Positions 37,636 through 46,355 of a DNA stretch of 64,000 bases are shown in pieces. The stretch spans positions 32,952-96,951 of the forward strand of contig JAIYAQ010000010.1 of the NCBI GenBank assembly GCA_027488975.1, written 5' to 3'. Both the position numbers and the translations under genes were made by a program. The notes under the pieces were generated by a model. That model worked only from the letters and a program-made list of their open reading frames with translations. It was not told where the DNA came from and searched no databases. The stretch is from Cyanobium sp. E1_MAG_00006. Lineage in GTDB: Bacteria; Cyanobacteriota; Cyanobacteriia; PCC-6307; Cyanobiaceae. Position 1 is the stretch's first letter, and each line of letters starts with the position of its first letter.

Positions 37636-38241
37636 ATGCTTCTCGTTCTCGACAACTACGACAGCTTCACCTTCAACCTGGTGCAATACCTGGGTGAACT
37701 GGCGGCTGAGCACCCGATCGCAGCCGAGGTTCGGGTGGAGCGCAATGACGCCCTCACCCTGGTGGAGATCCGCGCCCTGGCGCCGGACGCCATCCTGATC
37801 TCGCCGGGTCCTGGCGACCCCGACCAGTCGGGCGTCTGCCTGGAGGTGCTGCGCGAGCTGAGCCCCACTGTTCCCACCCTGGGGGTGTGCCTCGGCCACC
37901 AATCGATCGCCCAGGTGTTCGGCGGTCGGGTGGTTCGAGCCAAGGAGCTGATGCACGGCAAGACCTCACCGGTGCGGCACGAAGGGCAGGGGGTGTTCGC
38001 CGGCCTGCCCAATCCGCTCACCGCCACCCGCTACCACAGCCTGATCGCCGAACGCGACTCGCTGCCCGACTGCCTGGAGATCACCGCCTGGCTGGAGGAC
38101 GGCACGATCATGGGGCTGCGCCACCGCGACCATCCCCACCTGCAGGGGGTGCAGTTCCACCCGGAGAGCGTGCTCACCCAGAACGGCCATCAACTGCTGG
38201 CCAACTTCCTGCGCGAAGCCACCACCAGCCAGGCGGGTTAA
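37636..38241 (+). CDS. trpG: anthranilate synthase / aminodeoxychorismate synthase glutaminase subunit
   Basis: 201 residues from the ATG at 37636. A class I glutamine amidotransferase: [20 protein letters not shown] at the N-terminus, [13 protein letters not shown], nucleophile Cys85 in [16 protein letters not shown], and the His/Glu pair in QFHPESVL. It supplies ammonia to TrpE and possibly PabB; cyanobacteria often share one subunit for both. The TTG at 37624 in the same frame is not needed. Confidence 0.92.
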   Translation: MLLVLDNYDSFTFNLVQYLGELAAEHPIAAEVRVERNDALTLVEIRALAPDAILISPGPGDPDQSGVCLEVLRELSPTVPTLGVCLGHQSIAQVFGGRVVRAKELMHGKTSPVRHEGQGVFAGLPNPLTATRYHSLIAERDSLPDCLEITAWLEDGTIMGLRHRDHPHLQGVQFHPESVLTQNGHQLLANFLREATTSQAG

Positions 38242-38277
38242 GGTTCAGCCTCGCCCGTCCCGGCCCTCTCGCGCACC

Positions 38278-39057
38278 ATGGCCCAGCCGATCCGCTCCGA
38301 CCGCCGGGCCCGCCACGATCGCCCACGCCAGCAGGCGCTGCCAGGGCTGGTGGGCCTGCTGAGCCTGAGCACGGCGTTGGCCATCGGCTCCGGACTGCCC
38401 GCAGCCGCCGAAGGCGGCGTGACCATCACCAGCTATGGCCACAGTGCCCTGCTGATCAAGGGCGGCGGTGCCACGGTGCTGCTCAATCCCTTCAAGGCGG
38501 TGGGCTGTGCCGCCGGGCTGGCGGAGCCGCGGGTTAGCGCCAACGTGGTGCTGACCAGCAGCCGATTGCTGGATGAGGGGGCTCCTGTGGCCAGCGGCCG
38601 GATGCTCAGCAGCCCCGGGTCGTACCGCATCGCCGGCCTGGGGATCGAGGGCATCGCGGCTCCCCATGATCGTTTCGGTGGCCGGCGCTTCGGCCAGGCC
38701 ACCCTGTGGCGCTGGAAGCAGGGCGGCCTGGAGTTCGCCCACATGGGCGGCACCGCCGCCCGCCTATCGCCGGAGGATCGCGTGCTGCTGGGCCGACCCG
38801 ATGTGCTGATCATCGGCGTCGGTGGCGGCGCCAAGGTGTACGACGGTGCGGAGGCGGCGGCCGTGGTGCGCGAGCTGGCCCCCCGCCGCGTGATCCCGGT
38901 TCAGTATGTGAGCGGCAAGACGCCGGCCAACTGCGATCAGGGCAGCATCGAACCCTTCCTTCAGGCCATGGCCGGCACACCCGTGCAGCGGGTGGGGCGC
39001 AGCGTCAGCCTGCCGAGTCAGCTGAGCGAGGGCACCCAGATCACCGTGCTGCGCTGA
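38278..39057 (+). CDS. secreted metallo-beta-lactamase-fold (UlaG-like) protein
   Basis: 259 residues. A signal peptide of about 45 residues (LPGLVGLLSLSTALAIGSGLPAAAEG) is followed by a UlaG-like beta-lactamase fold: ITSYGHSALLIKGGGATVLLNPF, LGIEGIAAPHDRF, LEFAHMGGTAA and VLIIGVGGGAKVYDGAEAAAVVREL. The usual HxHxDH zinc motif is not present in recognisable form, so the protein may lack zinc or bind it differently. The role outside the cytoplasm is unknown. It follows trpG by 36 bases. Confidence 0.7.
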   Translation: MAQPIRSDRRARHDRPRQQALPGLVGLLSLSTALAIGSGLPAAAEGGVTITSYGHSALLIKGGGATVLLNPFKAVGCAAGLAEPRVSANVVLTSSRLLDEGAPVASGRMLSSPGSYRIAGLGIEGIAAPHDRFGGRRFGQATLWRWKQGGLEFAHMGGTAARLSPEDRVLLGRPDVLIIGVGGGAKVYDGAEAAAVVRELAPRRVIPVQYVSGKTPANCDQGSIEPFLQAMAGTPVQRVGRSVSLPSQLSEGTQITVLR

Positions 39058-39074
39058 GCCAGTCGGCCAGGGCT

Positions 39075-40247
39075 TCAGGTGCTGATGAGCCCCTCGATGC
39101 GGGTGTAGGCCTGCCAGAAGCGTTGCATCTGCTCGGTGGTGCCCAGGCTCACCCGCAGGGAGCCATCGATCAGGGGCTTGCCGCTCATCGCCCGCACCAG
39201 GATGCCGGCCTCACGCAGGGCGGCATCAACCGCCGCGACATCACCGCGGGGCCAGAGCAGCAGGTAGTTGCCACCAGCCACGTGGTGACGCACGTCCGCG
39301 CGGATGAGCTGCTGGGCGATCCAGTCGCGGGCGCGCAGCACCTCGGCCACGTAGGCCTCCACGTAGGCCTGATCCTGCAGGGCCGCATAGGCAGCGGCCA
39401 CGGCGAAGCTGTTGATGTCGTACGGACCGGTGACCCGGCATATCCGATCCACCACGGCGGCATGACCGATGGCGAAGCCCATGCGCAGCCCCGCCAGACC
39501 GGCGGTCTTGGCCAGGGAGCGCAGCACCAACAGGTTGGGTGTGGCCTCGAAATCGGCCAGCGGAAGCACGCTGTCGCCGGTGAAGGCCTCATAGAGCTCA
39601 TCCACCACCACCAGCGTCCGCGGTGCGGCGGCCGCCAGCTCCAGGATCGGCTCGGGAGCCAGGCGCGTGCCGGTGGGGTTGTTGGGATTGCAGAGCAGCA
39701 GCAGCCGCGGCGGCGTGCCGTCCGCCGGCTGGAGCAGCGAGCGGCGGATCGCCTCCAACGGGAAGTGGAAGTCGGCCCCCTCGTAGGGGATGGCCTCGAT
39801 CGCCATGCCCTGCATCTGGGCACAGGGGCTGTAGTAGCCGAAGGTGGGGCTGGTGGTGAGCAACGTCTCACCGCGGTCGCCATAGGCGTGGAAGATGGCG
39901 TGAATGGCGGCATCAACGCCGTTGAGCAGGCCAATCTGGTCCGATAGCAGCGGTCGGGCCAGCCCGGGGCGGCCATGGCTGCGATCAGCCAGGTTGGCGA
40001 TCACCGCCTCACGCAGGCCGTCGTACTCCGGGTAAATGGCGATCTGCTCAGGCGGGATGGCACGCAGGGCCTCCACCACCAGCGGACTGGGCCCCACCGT
40101 GTTCTCATTGAAGTCGAGGCGAAGCAGGCCGCGCCGCCCCTCCAGCGGGGCGCTGTAGGCGTGCAGGGCCTCCACCTCAGGGCGGGCCAGGGGAAAGCCG
40201 GGTTGAGCAGGGAGCGGGGGATCCATGGCTGCTTGCTGATCGGCCAT
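39075..40247 (-). CDS. hisC: histidinol-phosphate aminotransferase family enzyme
   Basis: 390 residues. A class I/II PLP aminotransferase with LLLCNPNNPTGTRLAPE, VVVDELYEAFTGDS (PLP-contact Asp/Tyr) and the lysine block LRSLAKTAGLAGLRMGFA. The N-terminal LRLDFNENTVGPSPLVVEAL is the HisC-type start. It would convert imidazoleacetol phosphate to histidinol phosphate, although the family includes aromatic and other aminotransferases. It follows argS by four bases, so the two are probably one transcript. Confidence 0.85.
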   Translation of the reverse strand: MADQQAAMDPPLPAQPGFPLARPEVEALHAYSAPLEGRRGLLRLDFNENTVGPSPLVVEALRAIPPEQIAIYPEYDGLREAVIANLADRSHGRPGLARPLLSDQIGLLNGVDAAIHAIFHAYGDRGETLLTTSPTFGYYSPCAQMQGMAIEAIPYEGADFHFPLEAIRRSLLQPADGTPPRLLLLCNPNNPTGTRLAPEPILELAAAAPRTLVVVDELYEAFTGDSVLPLADFEATPNLLVLRSLAKTAGLAGLRMGFAIGHAAVVDRICRVTGPYDINSFAVAAAYAALQDQAYVEAYVAEVLRARDWIAQQLIRADVRHHVAGGNYLLLWPRGDVAAVDAALREAGILVRAMSGKPLIDGSLRVSLGTTEQMQRFWQAYTRIEGLIST

Positions 40248-40251
40248 CGGC

Positions 40252-42102
40252 TCACATCCGCTCCAGGGTGGGGATGCCCAGCAGGCCCAAGCCGAGCTTC
40301 AAGGTATCGGCGGTGAGGCGGCAGAGGGCCAGGCGTGAACTGCGGGTCGGCCCTTCGGCCTTGAGCACCGGCACCTGGTCGTAGAAGCGGTTGAACACCT
40401 GGCTGAGCTCGAACAGGTAGGTGCAGAGGCGATTGGGCAACAACTCCTCCTCCACCTCGGCGATCACCGCATCGAACTTCAGCAGCTCGCGCACCAGGGC
40501 CCATTCCTGGGGCTCGCTGAAGTGGAGGCTGTCTGCCGGGTCAACGCCGGTACCCCCGCCCGCGCCTGCAGCCCCCAGATCGCCACCCTTGCGGGCGATG
40601 CCGGCGATGCGCACCACCGCATAGAGCAGGTAGGGCGCCGTGTTGCCCGTGAGGGCGAGCATGCGATCGAAGCTGAACTGGTAGTTGGTGATCCGGTTCT
40701 GGCTGAGGTCGGCGTACTTCACAGCCGCCAGGCCCACGGTGGCGGCCACGTGGGCGATGAAGGCCTCGTCCTCGCTGCGGCCCTCCTCCTGCAGGCGGCG
40801 GCGCAGGTCGGCCTCGCAGCGCTCCACCGCCTCATCCAGCAGATCGCGCAGGCGCACGGTGTCGCCGGCGCGGGTCTTGAGCTTCTTGCCGTCCTCCCCC
40901 TGCACCAGGCCGAAGGGCACATGCTCCAGCCGTCCATCGGCAGGAATCCAGCCGGCCCGGCGAGCCACCTGGAACACGCCGGCGAAGTGGCTGGCCTGGC
41001 CCGCGTCGGTCACGTAGATCACGCGGCGGGCGCCGTCGCCCTCGGGCCCTGCGGCGAAGCGGTAGCGGATGGCGGCGAGATCGGTGGTGGCGTAGTTGAA
41101 GCCGCCGTCGCTCTTCTGCACGATCAGCGGCAGCGGCTTGCCGTCCTTGCCGCTCACGCCCTCGAGGAACACGCACTGGGCACCGTCGTCGGTCACCAGC
41201 AGGCCGGAGGCATCCAGGTCGGCGACGACACCAGCGAGGTAGGGGTTGTAGAAGGATTCACCGCGCTCGCTGAGGCGAATGTCGAGCCGGTCGTAGATGA
41301 GCTGGAACTCACGGCGGCTCTGATCGCAGAGCAGGCCCCAGGCCTTGAGCGACACCGGATCGCCGCTCTGCAGCTTCACCACCTCCTCGCGGCTGGTGGT
41401 CTGAAAGGCCTCATCGTCGTCGAAGCGGGCCTTGGCCTGGCGGTAGAAGGCCACCAGATCGCCGAGGTCCACCGCATCAGCGGTGGTGAGCGCTTCGGGG
41501 GCCACCTGCTTGAGGTGGGTGATCAACATGCCGAACTGGGTGCCCCAGTCGCCCACATGGTTGAGCCGCAGCACCGGATGGCCGCGGAACTCCAGTACCC
41601 GCGCCAAGGAGTCGCCAATGATCGTGGAGCGCAGGTGCCCCACGTGCATCTCCTTGGCGATGTTGGGGCTGGAGAAATCCACCACCACTGGCGCCAGGGC
41701 CTGGCCGCTTGTCCCTTCACGCGCCTCAGCGACGCTGGGCACGCCGAGGCGGGCGTCGGCGAGCCGGGCCGCCACCTCCGCCGCCAGGCGCTCGGGCTTG
41801 AGGGTGAGGTTGATGAAGCCGGGGCCGGCGATCTGCGGCTCGAGGCACAGCGCCGCGAAGGCTGGATCGGCCTGCAGCTGGGCCACGATCGCCGTGGCGA
41901 TCGCCCGCGGCGGCTGGCCGAGCGGCTTGGCCAGGGGCAGGGCCCCATTGGCCTGGAAATCGCCGAATTCGGGTTTGCTGGCGGGCGCCAGCTGCGGATC
42001 AAGGGCTGATCCGGCCGCGCTGGCCTGCTCTGCCGCCTCCGGGAAGGCCCGCGCCATCGCCGCCCGCAGCTGGGTCTCCAGGGTCTGGGCGATGCGAAGC
42101 AT
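40252..42102 (-). CDS. argS: arginyl-tRNA synthetase
   Basis: 616 residues from the ATG at 42102; an in-frame ATG ten codons upstream is less likely. ArgS features are the N-terminal add-1 domain ([21 protein letters not shown]), the class I HIGH-type motif [30 protein letters not shown], and the KMSK-equivalent [13 protein letters not shown]. The C-terminal anticodon-binding DALR domain ends [12 protein letters not shown]. Essential cytoplasmic enzyme charging tRNA-Arg. Confidence 0.96.
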   Translation of the reverse strand: MLRIAQTLETQLRAAMARAFPEAAEQASAAGSALDPQLAPASKPEFGDFQANGALPLAKPLGQPPRAIATAIVAQLQADPAFAALCLEPQIAGPGFINLTLKPERLAAEVAARLADARLGVPSVAEAREGTSGQALAPVVVDFSSPNIAKEMHVGHLRSTIIGDSLARVLEFRGHPVLRLNHVGDWGTQFGMLITHLKQVAPEALTTADAVDLGDLVAFYRQAKARFDDDEAFQTTSREEVVKLQSGDPVSLKAWGLLCDQSRREFQLIYDRLDIRLSERGESFYNPYLAGVVADLDASGLLVTDDGAQCVFLEGVSGKDGKPLPLIVQKSDGGFNYATTDLAAIRYRFAAGPEGDGARRVIYVTDAGQASHFAGVFQVARRAGWIPADGRLEHVPFGLVQGEDGKKLKTRAGDTVRLRDLLDEAVERCEADLRRRLQEEGRSEDEAFIAHVAATVGLAAVKYADLSQNRITNYQFSFDRMLALTGNTAPYLLYAVVRIAGIARKGGDLGAAGAGGGTGVDPADSLHFSEPQEWALVRELLKFDAVIAEVEEELLPNRLCTYLFELSQVFNRFYDQVPVLKAEGPTRSSRLALCRLTADTLKLGLGLLGIPTLERM

Positions 42103-42158
42103 GGAGTCCGGGGGCCGCGACGGCGACAGCACACATCCCGATCATCCCTCCCAGCGGC

Positions 42159-43379
42159 TCAGGCCGCCGCAGCGGTGAGCCCGAGCTCCTTCTCCATACC
42201 CTCCAGCACCACATCGGCCACCAGCTGGATGCGGTAGCGGCAGTGCTGGGTCTCAGTGCCGTCGAAGCGGCCGTGCTCCCAGTACTTGTTGCTGCCGGCA
42301 CCACCGCCGCAGAGACCGAAGTAGGCGCAGCTGGCCCGACAGGCCTCCACCCCGGCGGCGATCTCCGCCCGCACCGCCTGGAACTTGGGGTTGGCGGCCA
42401 GGTCCACCAGGCGATCATTCAGCACGTTGCCGAACACGAAATCACCGAAGCGCTCGGTGTGCACCGCCAGCAGCTCCGGATCAAAGCTCGACACCTGGCC
42501 GCGGGCATCCACGTTGACGATCACGAACGGCGTGTTCATGTCCGTCTGGCTGAGGCGCTGCTTGGTGCAGGCCAGGCTGGTGATACCTGCGAACTCGCGC
42601 AGATGGACGCGGCCGGGCTCGGCCATGCTGCGCTGCCAGAACCGTTCCAGGAAGCGGCGATAGCGGACTTCGGTCGCAGTCTCAGTTGCAGACTCCGTGG
42701 CAGCCTCGCCAGCGGTGGACCCAGCGGATTCACTGGAGCGATCCAGGCTTGAGCGCTGGTTCTCACCCTCGGTCTCCTCCATGTTGAAGCCCACCTCGGT
42801 GATGCCGCTCTCGGCGAAGAAGTCGTAGAGGGCATCGGCGTGGTCGAGGCCGTCGGCCGTGAGCACCGCGATCACGTTGAAGGGCACGCCCCGGCGCTGC
42901 AGCCAGCCGATGCCGCGCATCACGGCGGCGTGACTGGGCCGGCCGGTGCGGGTGCGGCGGTGAACGTCGTGCAGGAAGGCCGGGCCATCAACGCTGACGC
43001 CCACATGAATGTTGTTGCGCGTGAAGCAATCGCACCAGGCCTCGTTGATGGTGAGGCCGTTGGTCTGCAGCGACTGCTGCACCGTGTCCGCCGGCAGGCC
43101 GTGGCGCTCCAGGGCGGCGTGGATGCGGGCGGTGGCGGCGTCGTAGAAGGCCGTCGGCACGGTGAGCGGTTCACCGGCATGCCAGAGCAGCGTGAACGGG
43201 CCGCCGTAATACGGGCTCTCAAGCACCCGCTCCAACGCCGCATCGAGAATCTCCAGCGACAGGCGACTGCGGTCGTCGCGGCTGGGCAGATAGCAGTAGT
43301 CGCAGTCGAGGTTGCAGTAGGGGGTGGGCTGCAGCACCAGCAGCCGCAGCGGACCTCCGGCCGTGCTGGGATCAGCCAT
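42159..43379 (-). CDS. grrM: GrrM/OscB-type radical SAM/SPASM peptide maturase
   Basis: 406 residues. The [4Fe-4S] SAM motif CxxxCxxC is CNLDCDYC (Cys22, 26, 29), followed by the TIM-barrel strands (FTLLWHAGEPL, VQQSLQTNGLTI, GVSVDGP). The C-terminal SPASM part has Cys in SLACTKQRLSQ, CRASCAYFGLCGGGAGSN and TETQHC. This is the rSAM partner of glycine-rich-repeat peptides and is known for cyclophane (aromatic side chain to neighbouring residue C-C) bonds. Residues 208-238 hold a Ser/Thr/Glu/Ala-rich insertion. It is 9 bases after grrA. Confidence 0.9.
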   Translation of the reverse strand: MADPSTAGGPLRLLVLQPTPYCNLDCDYCYLPSRDDRSRLSLEILDAALERVLESPYYGGPFTLLWHAGEPLTVPTAFYDAATARIHAALERHGLPADTVQQSLQTNGLTINEAWCDCFTRNNIHVGVSVDGPAFLHDVHRRTRTGRPSHAAVMRGIGWLQRRGVPFNVIAVLTADGLDHADALYDFFAESGITEVGFNMEETEGENQRSSLDRSSESAGSTAGEAATESATETATEVRYRRFLERFWQRSMAEPGRVHLREFAGITSLACTKQRLSQTDMNTPFVIVNVDARGQVSSFDPELLAVHTERFGDFVFGNVLNDRLVDLAANPKFQAVRAEIAAGVEACRASCAYFGLCGGGAGSNKYWEHGRFDGTETQHCRYRIQLVADVVLEGMEKELGLTAAAA

Positions 43380-43388
43380 CAGCGCCGC

Positions 43389-43778
43389 TCACCAGTTGCG
43401 GAAACCGCCGTTGCGGAAGCCACCGTTGTAGAAGCCGCCATTACGGAAGCCACCGTTGTAGAAGCCGCCGTTACGGAAACCGCCGTTGTAGAAGCCGCCG
43501 TTGCCGAAACCGCCGTTGCCCCAGCCACCGTTGCTCCAGCCGACACCGCCTGGGCCGATCACCACAAAGCTGATGGCGTCATCACCGATGCTGGAAGCCT
43601 GCTCAGCCCGCACCGCCGCCGCGATGCGCTGCAGGCGGGCCTCCAGCGAGCCTGCGGTGGTTGCCGGCTCGAGGGACGCCGCAACCGAGCTGGCCGCCAG
43701 CGCCACACCCGGATCCATGGGCAGGGAGGCGGCAACGATCAGGATGCCGAACAGGCGGGAGTGGGTGAACAGCTTCAT
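43389..43778 (-). CDS. grrA: GrrA/OscA-type glycine-rich repeat RiPP precursor
   Basis: 129 residues. A leader/signal region (FGILIVAASLPMDPGVALAAS, residues 10-30) and a linker to residue 76 are followed by ten perfect pentapeptide-phase units aromatic-X-Asn-Gly-Gly from Trp81 to Asn128 (WSN, WGN, FGN, FYN, FRN, FYN, FRN, FYN, FRN, FRN), ending in Trp129. Each aromatic-X-Asn triplet is a potential three-residue cyclophane site for GrrM. The precursor is probably secreted through Sec. Product and role are not known to me. Confidence 0.9.
   Translation of the reverse strand: MKLFTHSRLFGILIVAASLPMDPGVALAASSVAASLEPATTAGSLEARLQRIAAAVRAEQASSIGDDAISFVVIGPGGVGWSNGGWGNGGFGNGGFYNGGFRNGGFYNGGFRNGGFYNGGFRNGGFRNW
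43399..43529. repeat. tandem 30-bp repeat within grrA
   Basis: On the DNA the Phe-Tyr-Asn-Gly-Gly and Phe-Arg-Asn-Gly-Gly codons alternate with a 30-base period (recurrent TTGTAGAAGCC and TTACGGAAGCC or TTGCGGAAGCC on the + strand). This is coding repetition, not a CRISPR: there are no unique spacers. Confidence 0.8.
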
Positions 43779-43866
43779 CGGAGCTGGCGGTGAAGGACGG
43801 AACAGGCAGGAAACGGTGGATGGAGCAGGACGGAACGGGTGAACAAGGGCCCCGGACCGGCAACGT

Positions 43867-44793
43867 TCAGCGGGTCGCCGCCGCAGGGAGGGGCCGCAGC
43901 GCTTCCACCCCCATCAACAGGGAATCGAACACGTTGCGGATCTTCTCCTGTGAAAGGTTCAGGGCGCTTCCGGGGCCAAGCCAGCGGTCCACCTCCGCCA
44001 CGCTCTGCGGCTCGCCATCCAGGTAGCCCTGCAGCAGCTGGGTGATGGCCCGGTTGACAAGGTCGCGGAACTGCGAATCGTTCTCTGGCACCACACAGGC
44101 CACGGCATAGCGCTCGTAGGGAACCTCCGGGGTCAGCGCCAGGCCGCTCAGCCGTTGCTGACGCACCAGGCCGGCCAGCAGGGCGGAATCACCGATCACC
44201 CCATCGACCTGGCCCGCGACCAGCGTCGCCAGGGCTGCCTTGGGGTCTGCAAACGGAACCGACTTGGCGGCCGGCTGCATGCCGCGGAGCTCCGTTTCAG
44301 CCAGGGAATCGCGCACCACGCCGATACGGCGGCCGGCCAGTGCCTCAGGAGCACCGGTGAAGCGACCGGCCGGGGCCAGCAGCCGCAGACCCGAGACGCC
44401 GATCGGCAGGGTGAAATCCACCACCATCTCCCGGGCCCAGGTGAAGGGCACCCCACAGGCGAGCTCAGCCTTGCCCTCGCCCAGGCGCTGGGCCAGCTGG
44501 GCGGCTCCGGCCACAGCCTCGTAGCGCAGCTGGACCGGCTTGCCGACAGCCTGACTGAGCAAGGCCGCCACGCGATTGGCCACCACCACGCCATAGCCCT
44601 CGGGCCGGCCCTGGGCATCGAGGCTGAGCATCGGCGGCACATCCACCGGTCCGATCAGCTGCAGCTGGCCACTGCGGGCCACCCGCTCGAGAACGCCTTG
44701 GGCATGGGCAGCCGGGGCAGCGGCCAGGCCGAGGCCGAGGCTGAGGAGGGCGAGCAAGGCCGTCAGGCGATGACGGCGAGCGCTGACAGGCAC
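43867..44793 (-). CDS. grrP: GrrP-type periplasmic substrate-binding protein
   Basis: 308 residues from a GTG at 44793. Signal peptide (LLALLSLGLGLAAAPAAHAQG, about residues 13-32) and a type 2 periplasmic solute-binding fold of the amino-acid type: LQLIGPVDVPPMLSLDAQGRPEGYGVVVANRVA, LACGVPFTWAREMVVDFTLPIG, VDGVIGDSALLAG. The position directly before grrA/grrM on the same strand fits the third gene of the GRR locus, an orphan binding protein without its own ABC transporter. It may bind the modified peptide or a related ligand, which is unproven. Confidence 0.87.
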   Translation of the reverse strand: MPVSARRHRLTALLALLSLGLGLAAAPAAHAQGVLERVARSGQLQLIGPVDVPPMLSLDAQGRPEGYGVVVANRVAALLSQAVGKPVQLRYEAVAGAAQLAQRLGEGKAELACGVPFTWAREMVVDFTLPIGVSGLRLLAPAGRFTGAPEALAGRRIGVVRDSLAETELRGMQPAAKSVPFADPKAALATLVAGQVDGVIGDSALLAGLVRQQRLSGLALTPEVPYERYAVACVVPENDSQFRDLVNRAITQLLQGYLDGEPQSVAEVDRWLGPGSALNLSQEKIRNVFDSLLMGVEALRPLPAAATR

Positions 44794-44844
44794 AGGTGTG
44801 CGGGCGACAGGGCCCGCCCATCCTGGCGGCAGTGATCGGATTCG

Positions 44845-45711
44845 TCAGCCCTCGAAACGCATGCTGAGATCCAGCCAGCGGGAGCGGGTCATCGGCGCGC
44901 TGGTGGAGATCAGATCGATGCCGGTGGCGGCGTAGGCCGCGAGCTGCTCCGGCTGCACCCCCGAGGCCTCCAGCACCACGGCACCTGAACCACCAGCCAC
45001 GGCGAGGGCACGCAGGCGGGGCACAAGCTCCAGCAACGCCGCTGGGCTGAACTCATCCAGCAGCACGCCATCGGCCCCCGCCTCCACGGCGGCGATCGCT
45101 TCAGCGGCGCTCTCCGCCTCCACGATCACCCGCGCCGGCCAGGGGGCCTGGGCGCGCACCGCCGTGATCGCGGCCGCCACGCCCCCGCTCCAGGCCAGGT
45201 GGTTCTCCTTGAGCATGGCGGCGTCATCCAGGCCGAGGCGGTGATTGCAGCCGCCACCACAGCGCACGGCGTACTTCTCCAGCCGCCGCAGACCGGGGCT
45301 GGTTTTGCGCGTGTCCGCCAGCCGCACACCCGTGCCCGCCAGCTGGGCCACCAGGGCCGCGGTGGCGGTGGCGATGCCACTGAGGCGCATGGCCAGGTTC
45401 AGGGCCGTGCGTTCGCCGGCCACCAGGGCCGTCGCCGGCCCTTCCAGCTCCAGCAGCCGCTGGCCGGCCTGCACCGGCTCGCCATCGGCCACCAGGAGCC
45501 GCACGGCAACCGCCGGATCCAGCTGCTGGAACAGGGGCTCCACCAGCACACCGCCGCAGAACACCCCTTCGCCCTTGGCCAGCCAGTGGGCACGGCCCCG
45601 CCGGTCGCCGAGAGCGGCGGCGCTGAGGTCGCCGCGGCCGAGATCCTCCGCCAACCAGTCGGCCAGCTGCCGCCGCAGGGTCGGCGTGATCGGCAAATGC
45701 GCCGCCACCAT
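44845..45711 (-). CDS. nadC: nicotinate-nucleotide diphosphorylase (carboxylating)
   Basis: 288 residues from the ATG at 45711; the longer open frame is an artefact of the TerB-like gene upstream. Quinolinate phosphoribosyltransferase motifs: EDLGRGDLSA, the Arg/His substrate loop ADTRKTSPGLRRLEKYAVRCGGGCNHRLGL, KENHLAW, VEAESAAEAIAAVEAGADGVLLDEFSP and EASGVQPEQLAAYA. It makes nicotinic acid mononucleotide for NAD synthesis. Its start overlaps the TerB-like stop by one base (TGATG). Confidence 0.95.
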   Translation of the reverse strand: MVAAHLPITPTLRRQLADWLAEDLGRGDLSAAALGDRRGRAHWLAKGEGVFCGGVLVEPLFQQLDPAVAVRLLVADGEPVQAGQRLLELEGPATALVAGERTALNLAMRLSGIATATAALVAQLAGTGVRLADTRKTSPGLRRLEKYAVRCGGGCNHRLGLDDAAMLKENHLAWSGGVAAAITAVRAQAPWPARVIVEAESAAEAIAAVEAGADGVLLDEFSPAALLELVPRLRALAVAGGSGAVVLEASGVQPEQLAAYAATGIDLISTSAPMTRSRWLDLSMRFEG

Positions 45712-46280
45712 CAGAGCCAGTAGCCCGGTGGCAGGTGGCCGCCCTCCGCCTCGATCGAGGGCCAGGCGCCCCAGCCGGCCAGGGCCATGCCGAGCACCTC
45801 CAGCACACCACGCTTCTGCTGGAGCTCCTGGCGGGCCGCCCATTCGGCTTCCTCCACCTCGCCCTCCGGCAGCTGCAGAGCCTCCAGCAGACGGCGGTAG
45901 GCCTGCTTCTCCGCAGGGTTCACCGGGGCGTTGTCATCCGGGCGCTGATTCACCGCCAGCATCTGCACCGCCAGCTTCACCGTGAGCTGCCGCTCATCGC
46001 TGTCGCCCAGCTCCGCCACCAGGGCCTCGAGATCGATGGTCTGCAGCTGCTCGGCCACCAGGCTGCGGAAGGCGTCCTCCGCCTCGGCGATGCCCACCTC
46101 GGGCGGCATCAGCCGGAACACCAGCGTCTCTAGGAGCTGGCGCTCCTCATCGGCGAAGTCGCCATCCGCCCAGGCCACCCAGCAGACGATCCGCAACAGG
46201 GCGCGCTGGGCCGTGCTGAGCTGATCCAGCGGATGGGTGGCGCTGGCGGAATCGCTGCTGGAGTCGCTGTTGGCGGTCAT
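45711..46280 (-). CDS. TerB-like domain protein
   Basis: 189 residues. A helical TerB-type acidic motif appears as VAWADGDFADEERQLLETLVF near residues 34-54, after a Ser-rich N-terminus (TANSDSSSDSASATH). The rest is acidic helical with LPEGEVEEAEWAARQELQQKRG and a Gly/Trp-rich tail. It is the second such gene here (the other is beside rsmH) and is translationally coupled to nadC. Function unknown. Confidence 0.65.
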   Translation of the reverse strand: MTANSDSSSDSASATHPLDQLSTAQRALLRIVCWVAWADGDFADEERQLLETLVFRLMPPEVGIAEAEDAFRSLVAEQLQTIDLEALVAELGDSDERQLTVKLAVQMLAVNQRPDDNAPVNPAEKQAYRRLLEALQLPEGEVEEAEWAARQELQQKRGVLEVLGMALAGWGAWPSIEAEGGHLPPGYWL

Positions 46281-46355
46281 GGCGGGAAGCGGAACGCACG
46301 GCGGTGCAGAGAGCGCGCCGCTGCTCCGATTCTCACGCCCGGGCCAGCCCGCGGC

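Noticed and set aside
43390..43530. Regular 15/30-base repeats resembling a CRISPR array
   Set aside because: The repeats are contiguous codons of grrA without unique spacers.
42840..43793. 317-codon plus-strand frame with Thr/Ala/Val repeats
   Set aside because: Antisense shadow of grrM/grrA; its repeats are the complement of the grrA pentads.
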